64,000 nucleotides of DNA from Flavobacteriaceae bacterium (GTDB taxonomy: Bacteria; Bacteroidota; Bacteroidia; Flavobacteriales; Flavobacteriaceae): assembly GCA_030148025.1 (NCBI GenBank), contig JASBUG010000010.1:1-64000 (forward strand), written 5' to 3'. This document shows, piece after piece, positions 52,626 to 61,451 of this stretch. The position numbers and the translations under genes are program-made. Positions within the stretch are counted from its first letter, which is position 1; each line of letters starts with the position of its first letter. The notes under the pieces were generated by a model that ran no database searches, was not told the DNA's origin, and saw only the letters and a list, made by a program, of their open reading frames with translations.

Positions 52626-52955
52626 CTAATCTTCAATTTCGATAGACTCTAACTCTTCTACAGCATCTTCTTCAGATTGTGCATCTCTGTTTATGGTTTC
52701 TACATCGTTCTCAACAATATTCTCATCAAATATCGATCGGTAAATAGATAAACTTAAAGCGACTATAGTCACTAGAAAAATAACTTTAACAAACTTAGTA
52801 TTCTTTCCTTCTTTTTGAGTCATTTTAAAAACAATGAATCCTAACACGAAAGCCAAAACAATAGGAATCAATGCTATTTTTTGGAAGGGTAGGATGGATA
52901 AAGCTAACCCTAATGTTGCAGAAATTAACGCAATAATTGTTAATAGAAGTCTCAT
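52626..52955 (-). CDS. small membrane protein with acidic tail
   Basis: 109 residues, no family recognised. Three hydrophobic segments (about 2-21, 26-45 and 57-73) are followed by a cytosolic or periplasmic acidic tail (DAQSEEDAVEELESIEIED). It starts 3 bp after the DUF3108 stop and so is co-transcribed with it. Confidence 0.65.
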   Translation of the reverse strand: MRLLLTIIALISATLGLALSILPFQKIALIPIVLAFVLGFIVFKMTQKEGKNTKFVKVIFLVTIVALSLSIYRSIFDENIVENDVETINRDAQSEEDAVEELESIEIED

Positions 52956-52958
52956 AAT

Positions 52959-53738
52959 TTAATGTTTTAAACCGGTTGCACTTTTTATTCTTAATTCGCC
53001 ACTACCCACAGGTACTTTAAATTTGGCATAAACAGGAATCTTGTTTTGGTCGGCAGTGAGCCATAAAAGGTTATTATTTTGCCCTTTTAATAAATCACTA
53101 TTGTTCATGCTAATTGAAAGTTTATAACATTCCTTTTTACCTAGATTGGTTGAAATAGTTTCTTTACCTAGAAGGGTTAGTGTGATCTTAGATTCTTTAT
53201 TATCTAATAAAATTGTATAGGTATCGCTGTCTCCTTTTGCAGCTTTATGAATATCTAAATTTCTAATTTGGTACAAGGTACTTACCAGATCTTTTGTGTT
53301 TTGTGTAAGAGCAAGTTCCTTGTTTACAACCCAAAAAGTACCATCACCACGCCTTTTACGCATAAGACTTTTAACAGTATTCGTTTTGTAGAGGTAATTG
53401 TACTGCATGAATTTATAATAGCCGCCTTCACTTATTTCTCTTTTATGTAAATAAGGTTTTAAGGTTTTTGGGCTTACATAACTTTCGTAGAGATCGTTAA
53501 TTTTAAAAAAATTGTCCCATTTTGTAAAGGTCCTCGCTTTACATTTTAAACGTAATAAAGTACTTTTCGAAGTCTTTACCTCGCTTGTTTCCATAGTAAC
53601 TTGTGCCAGATCGGTTAGTATACCAGACATATTATAAGAAGCGGTAAACACTAATTTTTCATTTGAAGATATCGTTTGATTTTGAGCTGCTATTCCAGTA
53701 GAAACTACTAAAAAGAAGGCAATAATGAGGTGTTTCAT
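52959..53738 (-). CDS. DUF3108 family exported protein
   Basis: 259 residues from M7 of the frame (53738), where the signal peptide MKHLIIAFFLVVSTGIAA begins. The mature part matches DUF3108: EKLVFTASYNMSGILTDLAQVTMET, YESYVSPKTLKPYLHKREISEGGYYKFMQ, LWLTADQNKIPVYAKFKVPVGSGELRI. The family is periplasmic, beta-rich and of unknown function. It is the first gene of the minus-strand group that leads into the M28 genes. Confidence 0.85.
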   Translation of the reverse strand: MKHLIIAFFLVVSTGIAAQNQTISSNEKLVFTASYNMSGILTDLAQVTMETSEVKTSKSTLLRLKCKARTFTKWDNFFKINDLYESYVSPKTLKPYLHKREISEGGYYKFMQYNYLYKTNTVKSLMRKRRGDGTFWVVNKELALTQNTKDLVSTLYQIRNLDIHKAAKGDSDTYTILLDNKESKITLTLLGKETISTNLGKKECYKLSISMNNSDLLKGQNNNLLWLTADQNKIPVYAKFKVPVGSGELRIKSATGLKH

Positions 53739-53916
53739 ATTACTTGGGGTAAACAATTATACAACGTTTTTACTATCAAATAATTATACCAAAATACAAA
53801 GCAATTTTTTAAGAAACTAATTAATTGAATTTTTTGAGCTTTCGAACTGACAATTGTCATAGTTTCTTGAAAGCAGGTATTTTACTTTTGGGTTAACACT
53901 AAAAAAATGCAAGCCT

Positions 53917-54774
53917 GTGAAAACTATATTATTACCTACGGATTTTTCTAAGAACTCTATGAATGCCATAGATTATGCTATGAACCTTTTTAAAAATGAG
54001 GCTTGCGAGTTCTATGTAATTAATATTCAAAAAGCATCATCATTTGTGTCTGACGACTTAATGACGATGTCGTCATCGGCAACTATTTATCAAACACTTA
54101 TAGATGCGGCAAAACGTTCTATTAAAAATTTAATTAATACAATAGAAGACAAGCACAATAACAATTTGCATAAATTTTACTCTATTGTAGACTACGATAA
54201 CTTTGTAGATGGTATCAATCAAGTTTGCGAAGCCAAGGAGATCGACCTAATCATTATGGGTACTACGGGCGCCTCTGGAGCAGAAAAGGTAATTTTTGGA
54301 AGTAATACAGCCAGAATTATGCAGCGTTGTAGTACACCAGTCTTGGCAATTCCTGAAGGTTGTGAGTTTAAGGGGATGGACAAGATAGTATTTACGTCTA
54401 ACTATTTAACCTTGTATAATAAGGAAGAGCTGCAACCTTTATTAGATATCTCGAATGCATATACATCAAAGATTGATATTTTGCATTTAACCAATGATGA
54501 AACACTGTCGCAAGATCAAGAAAATAACCGAGCTTTTTTAGATACCATTTTTTCGAATCTTACGCATGAATTTGTTGATCTTGAAAAGAAAGATATTTTT
54601 GAAACTGTAAGAAACTATATCATCAATAATGATGTTAAAATGTTAGCTATGATGCGTAGAAAGCACTCATTTTTAGAGCGTTTATTTGCACGTCACTTAG
54701 TTGAAACTTTTGCATTTAAAATTGATGTGCCATTTTTAGTAATGGAAAATACTGGTGAGCTTTATACCAATTAA
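53917..54774 (+). CDS. tandem universal stress protein
   Basis: 285 residues from GTG 53917 (VKTILLPTDFSKNSMNAIDYA). Two UspA-like halves: the first ends with the ATP-binding signature GTTGASGAEKVIFGSNTARIM (about 110-130) and STPVLAIP. The second half (about 150-285) is degenerate but ends with a similar DVPFLVME strand. A TACTTTTG box (53883-53890) lies 27 bp upstream. It is flanked by minus-strand genes on both sides, so monocistronic. Confidence 0.9.
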   Translation: MKTILLPTDFSKNSMNAIDYAMNLFKNEACEFYVINIQKASSFVSDDLMTMSSSATIYQTLIDAAKRSIKNLINTIEDKHNNNLHKFYSIVDYDNFVDGINQVCEAKEIDLIIMGTTGASGAEKVIFGSNTARIMQRCSTPVLAIPEGCEFKGMDKIVFTSNYLTLYNKEELQPLLDISNAYTSKIDILHLTNDETLSQDQENNRAFLDTIFSNLTHEFVDLEKKDIFETVRNYIINNDVKMLAMMRRKHSFLERLFARHLVETFAFKIDVPFLVMENTGELYTN

Positions 54775-54777
54775 TCA

Positions 54778-56508
54778 CTAATTATTTTTCGTAAACTTTT
54801 TAGTAATTATCCCATTATCTGTAAATACTTTTACAAAATATTGTCCTTGAGATAATTCAAATACTGGAAACGAATAGATATTGCTTATTTCGTTTTCATG
54901 TATTTTATGATGTGAAATAATTTGTCCTAAATGATTGACTACCGAATAAGCGAGAATCCTTTCAGATTTGTTATTCAATATGATAGATATATAAGATCCT
55001 TTAGAAGGGTTTGGATATAATAAAGCGCCTTTATTTATTTCTTGGTCGTCTAATCCAGCGGTTTCATCAACCACTACAAATTGTCCCATCATTCCAGCTA
55101 AAGCATCTTCATGTTTTAGCATATGGCAATGGTACATATATGGTATGGTATCATCAGCATGGTCTTCAAACTTTGTAATAATTCTTGCAGTTGTACCAGG
55201 AGGTACCATAAATGTGTCTTTTCGCCCTTGTAAATAAGCCGGAGGAGGACTGCCATTAATATCAAGCACATAAAATTGTACGTCATGCACATGAAATGGG
55301 TGTGCTATAGATGAAAAGTTTTGAAGCGTCCAGATTTCTGTATTATTTAAAGGAATGGTAATGTTAATGGTATTCATATCCATAGTTACACCATTAATAG
55401 CAAAATCACCATTAAGCTGTTCTGAGCCTCCTGTTAAAGGTGTGAAGGTGAATGTTCTTGCTTCGTCAGAGCTTGATTCAGCAAGAGGAACATCATTAGC
55501 TAAAGATGCAGGAATGCTTGTAATAGGGCTTGCTGTTTGTGCTACTACATCAAATTGCAGTATATTAAAATCTGCACCGTTTAAAGGATTGGGATTATAA
55601 CCATCTAAAACCTGAGTAGGGGAGACACCTGGTACTGTCGCTCCGTAATTACCATTAGTTAACTCTGAAGCATAGCTCATTAAATGTAAAGTTTGACCTT
55701 GTAAGCCTGTAAAGTTTATTAAGATCTCTGCTCTTGCTCCTGGAGAAAGAGGTAATCTGGTTAAAGCAACAGGTGCATTTAGCAGACCACCATCTGTACC
55801 TATAAGATGAAAGGTGTTATTTCCAGTAAGTCCAAAATTAAAGGTTCGCTGAGACGAACCGTTTAGTACACGTAATCGCACCACTTGAGCAGGCACATCT
55901 AATTGCCCGTTTATTGTTGCGTTTACCATTAATGTTGTATCGTCGTTTACACTATGTTTTATCTGATAATTAGTGTCGAAGGCTTTAGTTTGTACAGCTA
56001 AAGGAAAATCGTCAACACCATAAGTTCTTGGTAAATTTAAAGCGGCTTCTTCTGTATCTTTAACTATAATAAACCCTGAAATACCTTTACTTGCATGTTC
56101 GTCGGTATGATTTAATAAGTGGGGATGATACCAATAGGTTCCCGCTTTATCTAAAACCTCAAACTGTGGGTTCCAGGTAGTTCCTGGATCGATAACAGTA
56201 TGAGGGCCACCATCATTTGCTGCAGAGACATGCAAACCATGCCAGTGAATGGTAGTTTCTTGTCCCAAATTATTGGTGATATTAATATTCATATTATCAC
56301 CATTATTCATTATTAAAGTAGGACCTAACAGAGGGCCATTTACACCCATAGTGGCAGTGTCTTCTCCTGGGAAGAATTGAAACGTACCATTTTGCAAGGA
56401 TAGGTTAACGTTGGTAGATTCTATAGTTGAAGGAATAATAATTGGGTTTTGGGAGAATCCAATTATAGAAACCAATATCATAACTGAGGTTAGTAGTTTA
56501 GATTTCAT
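54778..56508 (-). CDS. T9SS-exported multicopper oxidase
   Basis: 576 residues from M3 of the frame (56508). Signal peptide ends GFS-Q. Three cupredoxin domains carry all four copper blocks: HWHGLHV, WYHPHLLNH, HPFHVHDVQF and MYHCHMLKHEDALAGMM (type 1 and trinuclear ligands, axial Met). The last 75 or so residues are a type A T9SS sorting domain (LYPNPSKGSYISIIL ... GQYFVKVFTDNGIITKKF). It probably oxidises Cu(I) or phenolics at the cell surface. The neighbouring Cus genes favour a copper-detoxification role like CueO. Confidence 0.93.
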   Translation of the reverse strand: MKSKLLTSVMILVSIIGFSQNPIIIPSTIESTNVNLSLQNGTFQFFPGEDTATMGVNGPLLGPTLIMNNGDNMNINITNNLGQETTIHWHGLHVSAANDGGPHTVIDPGTTWNPQFEVLDKAGTYWYHPHLLNHTDEHASKGISGFIIVKDTEEAALNLPRTYGVDDFPLAVQTKAFDTNYQIKHSVNDDTTLMVNATINGQLDVPAQVVRLRVLNGSSQRTFNFGLTGNNTFHLIGTDGGLLNAPVALTRLPLSPGARAEILINFTGLQGQTLHLMSYASELTNGNYGATVPGVSPTQVLDGYNPNPLNGADFNILQFDVVAQTASPITSIPASLANDVPLAESSSDEARTFTFTPLTGGSEQLNGDFAINGVTMDMNTINITIPLNNTEIWTLQNFSSIAHPFHVHDVQFYVLDINGSPPPAYLQGRKDTFMVPPGTTARIITKFEDHADDTIPYMYHCHMLKHEDALAGMMGQFVVVDETAGLDDQEINKGALLYPNPSKGSYISIILNNKSERILAYSVVNHLGQIISHHKIHENEISNIYSFPVFELSQGQYFVKVFTDNGIITKKFTKNN

Positions 56509-56522
56509 AGGCAAAAAAAGTT

Positions 56523-56562
56523 GATTACAATAAAAGACTAAAAAGTCTTGTAATCAAAAATA
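56523..56562 (-). promoter_or_regulatory. -7 box and dyad upstream of the multicopper oxidase
   Basis: On the minus strand TATTTTTG (56562-56555) matches TAnnTTTG. Directly downstream lies a dyad: AAGACT/AGTCTT (56534-56539 and 56544-56549) flanked by GATTAC (56523-56528) and GTAATC (56550-56555), with a five-base bulge. It overlaps the expected transcription start and could be an operator, possibly copper-responsive, or an mRNA 5' stem. Confidence 0.5.
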
Positions 56563-56654
56563 TACAAGATTATTAATAGTAGGGAATAAGTTAGATTAAA
56601 TGTATGAAAATATTGTTAAGTTACATTATAGTAGCTTAATTTGAAATGAATAGA

Positions 56655-56705
56655 TAAAAAAAGCACACCCAACTACTTGCTTTAAGTTGAGTGTGCAGGT
56701 TGTAA
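56655..56705 (-). terminator. terminator of the copper operon
   Basis: On the minus strand GCACACTCAAC and GTTGGGTGTGC pair with one mismatch around a 12-nt loop, followed by seven T. It lies 3 bp after the BNR-lipoprotein stop. Confidence 0.85.
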
Positions 56706-56707
56706 TC

Positions 56708-58063
56708 TTAATTAAGATTATCTATGTATGTTTTATTATAATGTATTCCTTTTTCGTTCATCCAGATATAAAGAGAAGCATTTTCTAATGCTATTACTTT
56801 AGGAAAAGAACCAGTTCCAATAGTTTTTGAAAAAGAATCGTTTAAACGAGTTGCTATGATATTTTCACCAGAAGTATAAACAACTTCAATTCTATTTTTA
56901 TGTGATGAAATGAAAGGAGATCTCCCATATCCGATTTGATTTTCGTCAAACTGGTTTTTTGATGAAAACACTTCACCCTCTCGCTGCCAAACAGAGACGA
57001 ATCCTGAGTTTTCGTTATAAGTTATACCTCCTCCGTCCATAGGACAACCGTCTATCTTCCAAGTACCTGTTCCTAATTTTTCTGGCTCTGAGAAGGTTTT
57101 CCCATTATCTGTTGATACTGTTAGGTGTAAGTCTCTTGAACCATTAATATTATTTCTAAACATTAAGTACAGTGTTCCTTTTGAGTTACTCAAAATAGAA
57201 GGTTTACAACATTCACAAACCGATCCATCTGGTGATTGATATACCAAGGAACTTGGTTCCCAGGTTTTACCACCATCTTTAGAAGAGCTTACATAAATTT
57301 TGCCTTGTATCTTTACACGATTACCATTTCTGGCTCTAAACTTTTTATATTCTTCATAGTTTTCAGCTTTAATAGCTTCACCAGAATCATCTAAAAACAC
57401 CCAGTAGAACTTACCAGCTTCATCTGTATGAAATGCTAATTTTGCATTGGAAGGAATATTACCAATCTTAGAAAAAAGCTCTCCCTGTGAAATACCTAAA
57501 GGAGTCATTTTATTAAGATCTTCTTTTTTATCAGTGTCAGTTTTAACATCTTTTGTTTTTTGATGAACATTAGATGTCCGTTCTATGAATCGTGTATCAA
57601 TCCATGTGCAAAATAATGTGCCGTCAGGTGTATTGGTTATTGAAGATAAACTTTCACCAACCGAACCTTTTATATTATTAATTCTATAAGGGCCTTCCCA
57701 TACTGTTTCTTTCTTGTTTTTAGTCCAAGCATATAAGTCACCTTTTTTATCAGGTGCAGTTACAGTTAAGTAATCGTTAGAAAAGACCAAATTAGGGCCA
57801 CTAGAGTAACCTAGCATTAAACCTTTTAAATTACCTATGATAGTTGGTTCGCTAAAGGAGTCTCCAATATTTGATTCAGAATAGTAAATATTGTCATCCT
57901 GTCCAAAAACTAAACCTATGGTTCCATCAAGATCTTTTGCTATATATGGCTGATCACCATAAGCAGCAATGGTTCCATTTATTTCAATGTTTTTCTCACC
58001 TTTACAGCCAATCAATACAAGTAATAGGATTGATTGCAAAAAACTTCTAATGCCCATGATCAT
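56708..58063 (-). CDS. BNR-repeat (sialidase-like) propeller lipoprotein with CECC motif
   Basis: 451 residues; lipobox LIGC (C20). Asp-box repeats SSKDGGKTWEP and STDNGKTFSEP identify a BNR/sialidase-like propeller, but the arginine triad of true sialidases is not evident. A cysteine cluster C283-E-C285-C286-K-P sits on one blade loop, and a further Cys in KIDGCPMDGGG follows. Its ATG overlaps the HMA lipoprotein gene by 17 bp, so the two are translationally coupled within the Cus operon. A copper-binding rather than glycosidase role is inferred. Confidence 0.75.
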   Translation of the reverse strand: MIMGIRSFLQSILLLVLIGCKGEKNIEINGTIAAYGDQPYIAKDLDGTIGLVFGQDDNIYYSESNIGDSFSEPTIIGNLKGLMLGYSSGPNLVFSNDYLTVTAPDKKGDLYAWTKNKKETVWEGPYRINNIKGSVGESLSSITNTPDGTLFCTWIDTRFIERTSNVHQKTKDVKTDTDKKEDLNKMTPLGISQGELFSKIGNIPSNAKLAFHTDEAGKFYWVFLDDSGEAIKAENYEEYKKFRARNGNRVKIQGKIYVSSSKDGGKTWEPSSLVYQSPDGSVCECCKPSILSNSKGTLYLMFRNNINGSRDLHLTVSTDNGKTFSEPEKLGTGTWKIDGCPMDGGGITYNENSGFVSVWQREGEVFSSKNQFDENQIGYGRSPFISSHKNRIEVVYTSGENIIATRLNDSFSKTIGTGSFPKVIALENASLYIWMNEKGIHYNKTYIDNLN

Positions 58064-58481
58064 CTGATGTGACTTCTCCAGATTGATTCATTTCCATTTC
58101 GTGATCGTATTTGCAGCATTCAGGTAATCCTTCATAGGCATTCAGATCTCCGAGTACTTTTTCGGTATCATAGCCTGAGGCTGCAATAGCGTTATGAATT
58201 TTAAGTTCATCTGTTTTAGACTCATCAAAAGACACACTGATGCTTTTTTTGTTTCTATCCCAATCTGCAATTTCAACACCTTCAATAGCCTTAGCTGCTT
58301 TTTCTATGGTGTTTTTACACATACCACAATTTCCACGAACACCAAAAGATGTTTCAACAAGAGCTATCTCTTTAGAGTTAGAAACATTTGTGTTTTCTGT
58401 TGAATTAGTTTTTGTTTCAGTTTTACAACTAGTAAAATTTGATGCAACGATTACAAATAGAATTAAAATTGATTTTTTCAT
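58047..58481 (-). CDS. HMA-domain lipoprotein (periplasmic copper chaperone-like)
   Basis: 144 residues. Lipobox FTSC gives C19. A linker rich in Thr/Asn/Ser is followed by one HMA domain (about 43-110) with the metal site GNC52GMC55. A tail contains LPECCKYDHEMEM and ends DDHGH, which adds Cys, His and Met ligands. It is anchored outside the inner membrane and probably hands Cu(I) to the Cus efflux system or to the partner propeller. Overlap with the BNR gene implies equal expression. Confidence 0.9.
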   Translation of the reverse strand: MKKSILILFVIVASNFTSCKTETKTNSTENTNVSNSKEIALVETSFGVRGNCGMCKNTIEKAAKAIEGVEIADWDRNKKSISVSFDESKTDELKIHNAIAASGYDTEKVLGDLNAYEGLPECCKYDHEMEMNQSGEVTSDDHGH

Positions 58482-58508
58482 TTTTATTAGAATTTTGATT
58501 AGTATTTA

Positions 58509-60227
58509 TTATTTAATTGTTTCCTCTACAGTTCCACATTTTAGCATAGCATCACCAAAGTATGGATTGCGAATTTCTTCTTCAAGACTTAGCCAATAAC
58601 CTCCAGTATCATTATCGGCCATAGGACAGAATTGAGAATAAACTGTTTGGTTTATACCAAAGGCCATTACCGCATTTGTAAAATGTTGAGATAAGGGTTT
58701 AAAGTGTTTTCGTTGTGTTTCTAAAGTATTAGTGTTAATAATACCTGATATTGAAAGCTTTATTTCTTTTAAAGCCTCCATCCAGAATTCATGTGCCTTT
58801 TGTTCTTTTAATAGGGTCATGTCAACTTTGGTAAGGCTTTTTTCAAATGATTTTGAGCTTGATGTCGCAGCTGTATTATCACTTTGAACTAACGCATTTT
58901 TTAGTAGAATGTAATTATCGAAAACTGCTTTAAGTTGTGTTTGAAAATTAGAAGAAACGTTAAATCGGGTAACTTTCTCTTCCTCCGGATTTTGCTCTTT
59001 TTCTTCTTGATTCATCATAGAACGTTTTCCTTGTAACTGTGCTGCTGCATCTACGGTAAAAGTTCCGTTAGTTACAATTTCTTCTCCGTTTTCAATACCG
59101 CTAATAACATTGTAATATGCAGATGTTGCATTACCGAGTTGTACTTCACGCATTTCAAATACAGGCTCAGTTTTTGAAGATTTCACATATACTATTGAAC
59201 GTTTCCCTGTCCACATTACCGCAGATTTTGGAATGCTTAAAGCAGTATGACTTGTCGCATCTAGGTTTACAATGCCATTAATTAGCATACCAGGTTTAAA
59301 TAAATTTTCTTTATTGTTTAATGTTGTTCTAACAGTTACAGTCCTCGTATTTTTATTTATGGTAGGGTCTATATAATCGATCTTACTTTCAATTTGCTTA
59401 TCGGGATAAGCATTTAGAGTTATAGTTATTAACTGTCCTGTTTTTAGATTTTTTATATCGTTTTCATAGACATCTAAATTTGCCCAAACAGTTTTTAAAT
59501 TGGCTACTTTAAATAACGGGCTACCTTCTTTAACATGGTGTCCTTCCTGGACAAGTACCTCTTCTATATAGCCATTGGTATTGGCATACATATTAAAGTT
59601 GGAGATCACTTTTTTGTTCCTTTCAATATCTTGAATTTGTTTTTCTGAAATCTTCCAGAATTGTAACTTCTTTCTAACAGCTTCATAAAGCTCTGGTTGC
59701 GCTTCTTTAATTTCTAAAGCCTCTATAAGTTCATTTTGGGCGGTTACCAATTCTGGAGAATAAATTGAAGCAATCAGTGCACCGTTTTCTACATAGTCAC
59801 CTTTGCTTTTGAAAAATAACTTTTCAATTCTACCACCAAAGTGTGCCGTTTGTAGAGCTGTTGCATTGTCATTGGTCATGATCTTTCCAGAAAGCGTTAA
59901 GCTATTCGAATTTTCGTCATGTGACGTTCCTACAATTGTAGTTTCAATATTAGCCAGAGCTATAGCATTTTCTGTCATTTTAAATTGATCTGGACTTAAG
60001 CCGTCCGCTCCTGCTTCAGCCGGAATAAGATCCATGCCACAGATAGGACAGTCTCCAGCTTCAGGTTGCATTATTTGTGGATGCATAGAACAGGTCCACA
60101 TAGTATTTTCATTTGAGCTATGTTCGTGATCGCTCATTTTAGCAGTATTATTTGAACCACCAAAAACTAACCAGCCAATAAATAGACCAGCAATTAAAAT
60201 GACGATATAAGTTATATAGGTTTTCAT
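58509..60227 (-). CDS. CusB-type RND periplasmic adaptor with heavy-metal-binding and DUF3347 domains
   Basis: 572 residues. N-terminal membrane anchor (about 5-25) and a heavy-metal-binding domain (about 43-70) MWTCSMHPQIM, CPICGMDLIP. The membrane-fusion core (about 85-400) includes a lipoyl half, ALQTAHFGGRIEKLFFKSKGDYVENG, and the hairpin with the beta barrel. Residues about 430-572 match DUF3347 (FKPLSQHFTNAVMAFG ... YSQFCPMADNDTGGYWLS). It links CusA to CusC and delivers Cu/Ag. A downstream HMA gene follows after 27 bp. Confidence 0.93.
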   Translation of the reverse strand: MKTYITYIVILIAGLFIGWLVFGGSNNTAKMSDHEHSSNENTMWTCSMHPQIMQPEAGDCPICGMDLIPAEAGADGLSPDQFKMTENAIALANIETTIVGTSHDENSNSLTLSGKIMTNDNATALQTAHFGGRIEKLFFKSKGDYVENGALIASIYSPELVTAQNELIEALEIKEAQPELYEAVRKKLQFWKISEKQIQDIERNKKVISNFNMYANTNGYIEEVLVQEGHHVKEGSPLFKVANLKTVWANLDVYENDIKNLKTGQLITITLNAYPDKQIESKIDYIDPTINKNTRTVTVRTTLNNKENLFKPGMLINGIVNLDATSHTALSIPKSAVMWTGKRSIVYVKSSKTEPVFEMREVQLGNATSAYYNVISGIENGEEIVTNGTFTVDAAAQLQGKRSMMNQEEKEQNPEEEKVTRFNVSSNFQTQLKAVFDNYILLKNALVQSDNTAATSSSKSFEKSLTKVDMTLLKEQKAHEFWMEALKEIKLSISGIINTNTLETQRKHFKPLSQHFTNAVMAFGINQTVYSQFCPMADNDTGGYWLSLEEEIRNPYFGDAMLKCGTVEETIK

Positions 60228-60236
60228 AATATTATA

Positions 60237-61451
60237 TTATTCTGTTAAGTAATCTGTTTTAGATTTTGCAACAAATGCATTTTTAATCGCTTCAACTTCC
60301 ATAAGTTGAAACTTAATCTTTTGTAACTGAAGTTTTAAGATCTTGTCATAATTCAAAATTCCAGTTTCATAAGCTTTGAGATCTACATTTATTGCTAATT
60401 GTGTTTCTTCCTTGTTTTTTTGAGCCGCCACAACACTTAGTATAGCATTGTCAATTTCTAATACACCTTGCTCTAAGGCAATTTGTAATTGCTTTATTTG
60501 ACTATCTTTTTTAGATGTTAAGGCATGCTTTTGTAATTGAACTTTATGAAGTTTTGATTTGTAAGATTTATTAAAAATTGGAATTGATAGCGATACTTTT
60601 GGCATAACAATATCTTTACCATTATCAGATAGTTTTATATCGCTTCGTTCATCAACAAGTATATACTCTAAACCAAAATTTAGTTTTGGGAGCTTATCTT
60701 TATGAATAAGCGTATTTTCTGAATCATAAATAGCGTTTAAATGTTCTATTTTGGCAATACTTGGATGTTTTAAAACGCTGTTTTTTGGAATTAAAATATC
60801 TAATACATTTAAACTATCAATAATTACTAATTGTGTGTTTAGGTCTTGCTGTAAAAGACGATTAAAGTTTTTACTTAAAGCAGCTACTTCATTAAGGTTC
60901 CTAAATATTTTACTGTGTAATTCATTTTTTTGAACTCTAATATTCAACACATCACTCATAGTAGCGCGATTATTCTCTAAAGCCGAAAGTGCCATGGTTT
61001 CATAAGTGCTTAAAATCTCTCTATTTTCTTTTAAAATGGCTGTAATACGTTGTTTATGGAAAAGCTCATAATAGGCTTCTTTAACTTTGTATAAGAGTTC
61101 TTTTTCGGTGAGCTCAATATCAAATTTCTTAGATTCGAACAATGATTTTGCAACTGCCTTTTCAGCTTCTAAAGTACCAAACCATGGTAATTCTTGTGTA
61201 ATTCCAAGCTTTGTAATTTGTGATCCGACACGTGTTTCTGGTGTTGAACTAAAATACCCTAATGAAATATCAGTATTATTTAAATTACCAACTTCGTTGA
61301 TTTGTTCTTTTGCTATAGCTTCATCATACTTCTTTTCCTGGATCTCAGAGCTATTAGTCTTAGCTATTAGTAAATAATCTTCCAAGGTTTGAGCATTTAC
61401 AAAATAGGTAGCAAAAAAGCCAAGCAATATATATATGTTTTTATACTTCAT
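60237..61451 (-). CDS. TolC/CusC-type outer-membrane efflux protein
   Basis: 404 residues; signal peptide ends YFVNA-Q. The body is the two-fold repeat of long helices with short beta strands of the OEP family: LGITQELPWFGTLEAEKAVAKSLFE, YELFHKQRITAILKENREIL, MPKVSLSIPIFNKSYKSKLHKV. It lacks the lipidated Cys of CusC of E. coli. It forms the exit duct for the Cus pump. Its start overlaps the cusA-like stop by 11 bp and it ends 9 bp before the CusB gene. Confidence 0.9.
   Translation of the reverse strand: MKYKNIYILLGFFATYFVNAQTLEDYLLIAKTNSSEIQEKKYDEAIAKEQINEVGNLNNTDISLGYFSSTPETRVGSQITKLGITQELPWFGTLEAEKAVAKSLFESKKFDIELTEKELLYKVKEAYYELFHKQRITAILKENREILSTYETMALSALENNRATMSDVLNIRVQKNELHSKIFRNLNEVAALSKNFNRLLQQDLNTQLVIIDSLNVLDILIPKNSVLKHPSIAKIEHLNAIYDSENTLIHKDKLPKLNFGLEYILVDERSDIKLSDNGKDIVMPKVSLSIPIFNKSYKSKLHKVQLQKHALTSKKDSQIKQLQIALEQGVLEIDNAILSVVAAQKNKEETQLAINVDLKAYETGILNYDKILKLQLQKIKFQLMEVEAIKNAFVAKSKTDYLTE

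Noticed and set aside
58240-58599. 119-codon plus-strand ORF
   Set aside because: It is the antisense of the HMA lipoprotein and the end of the CusB gene; no motif or start signal.
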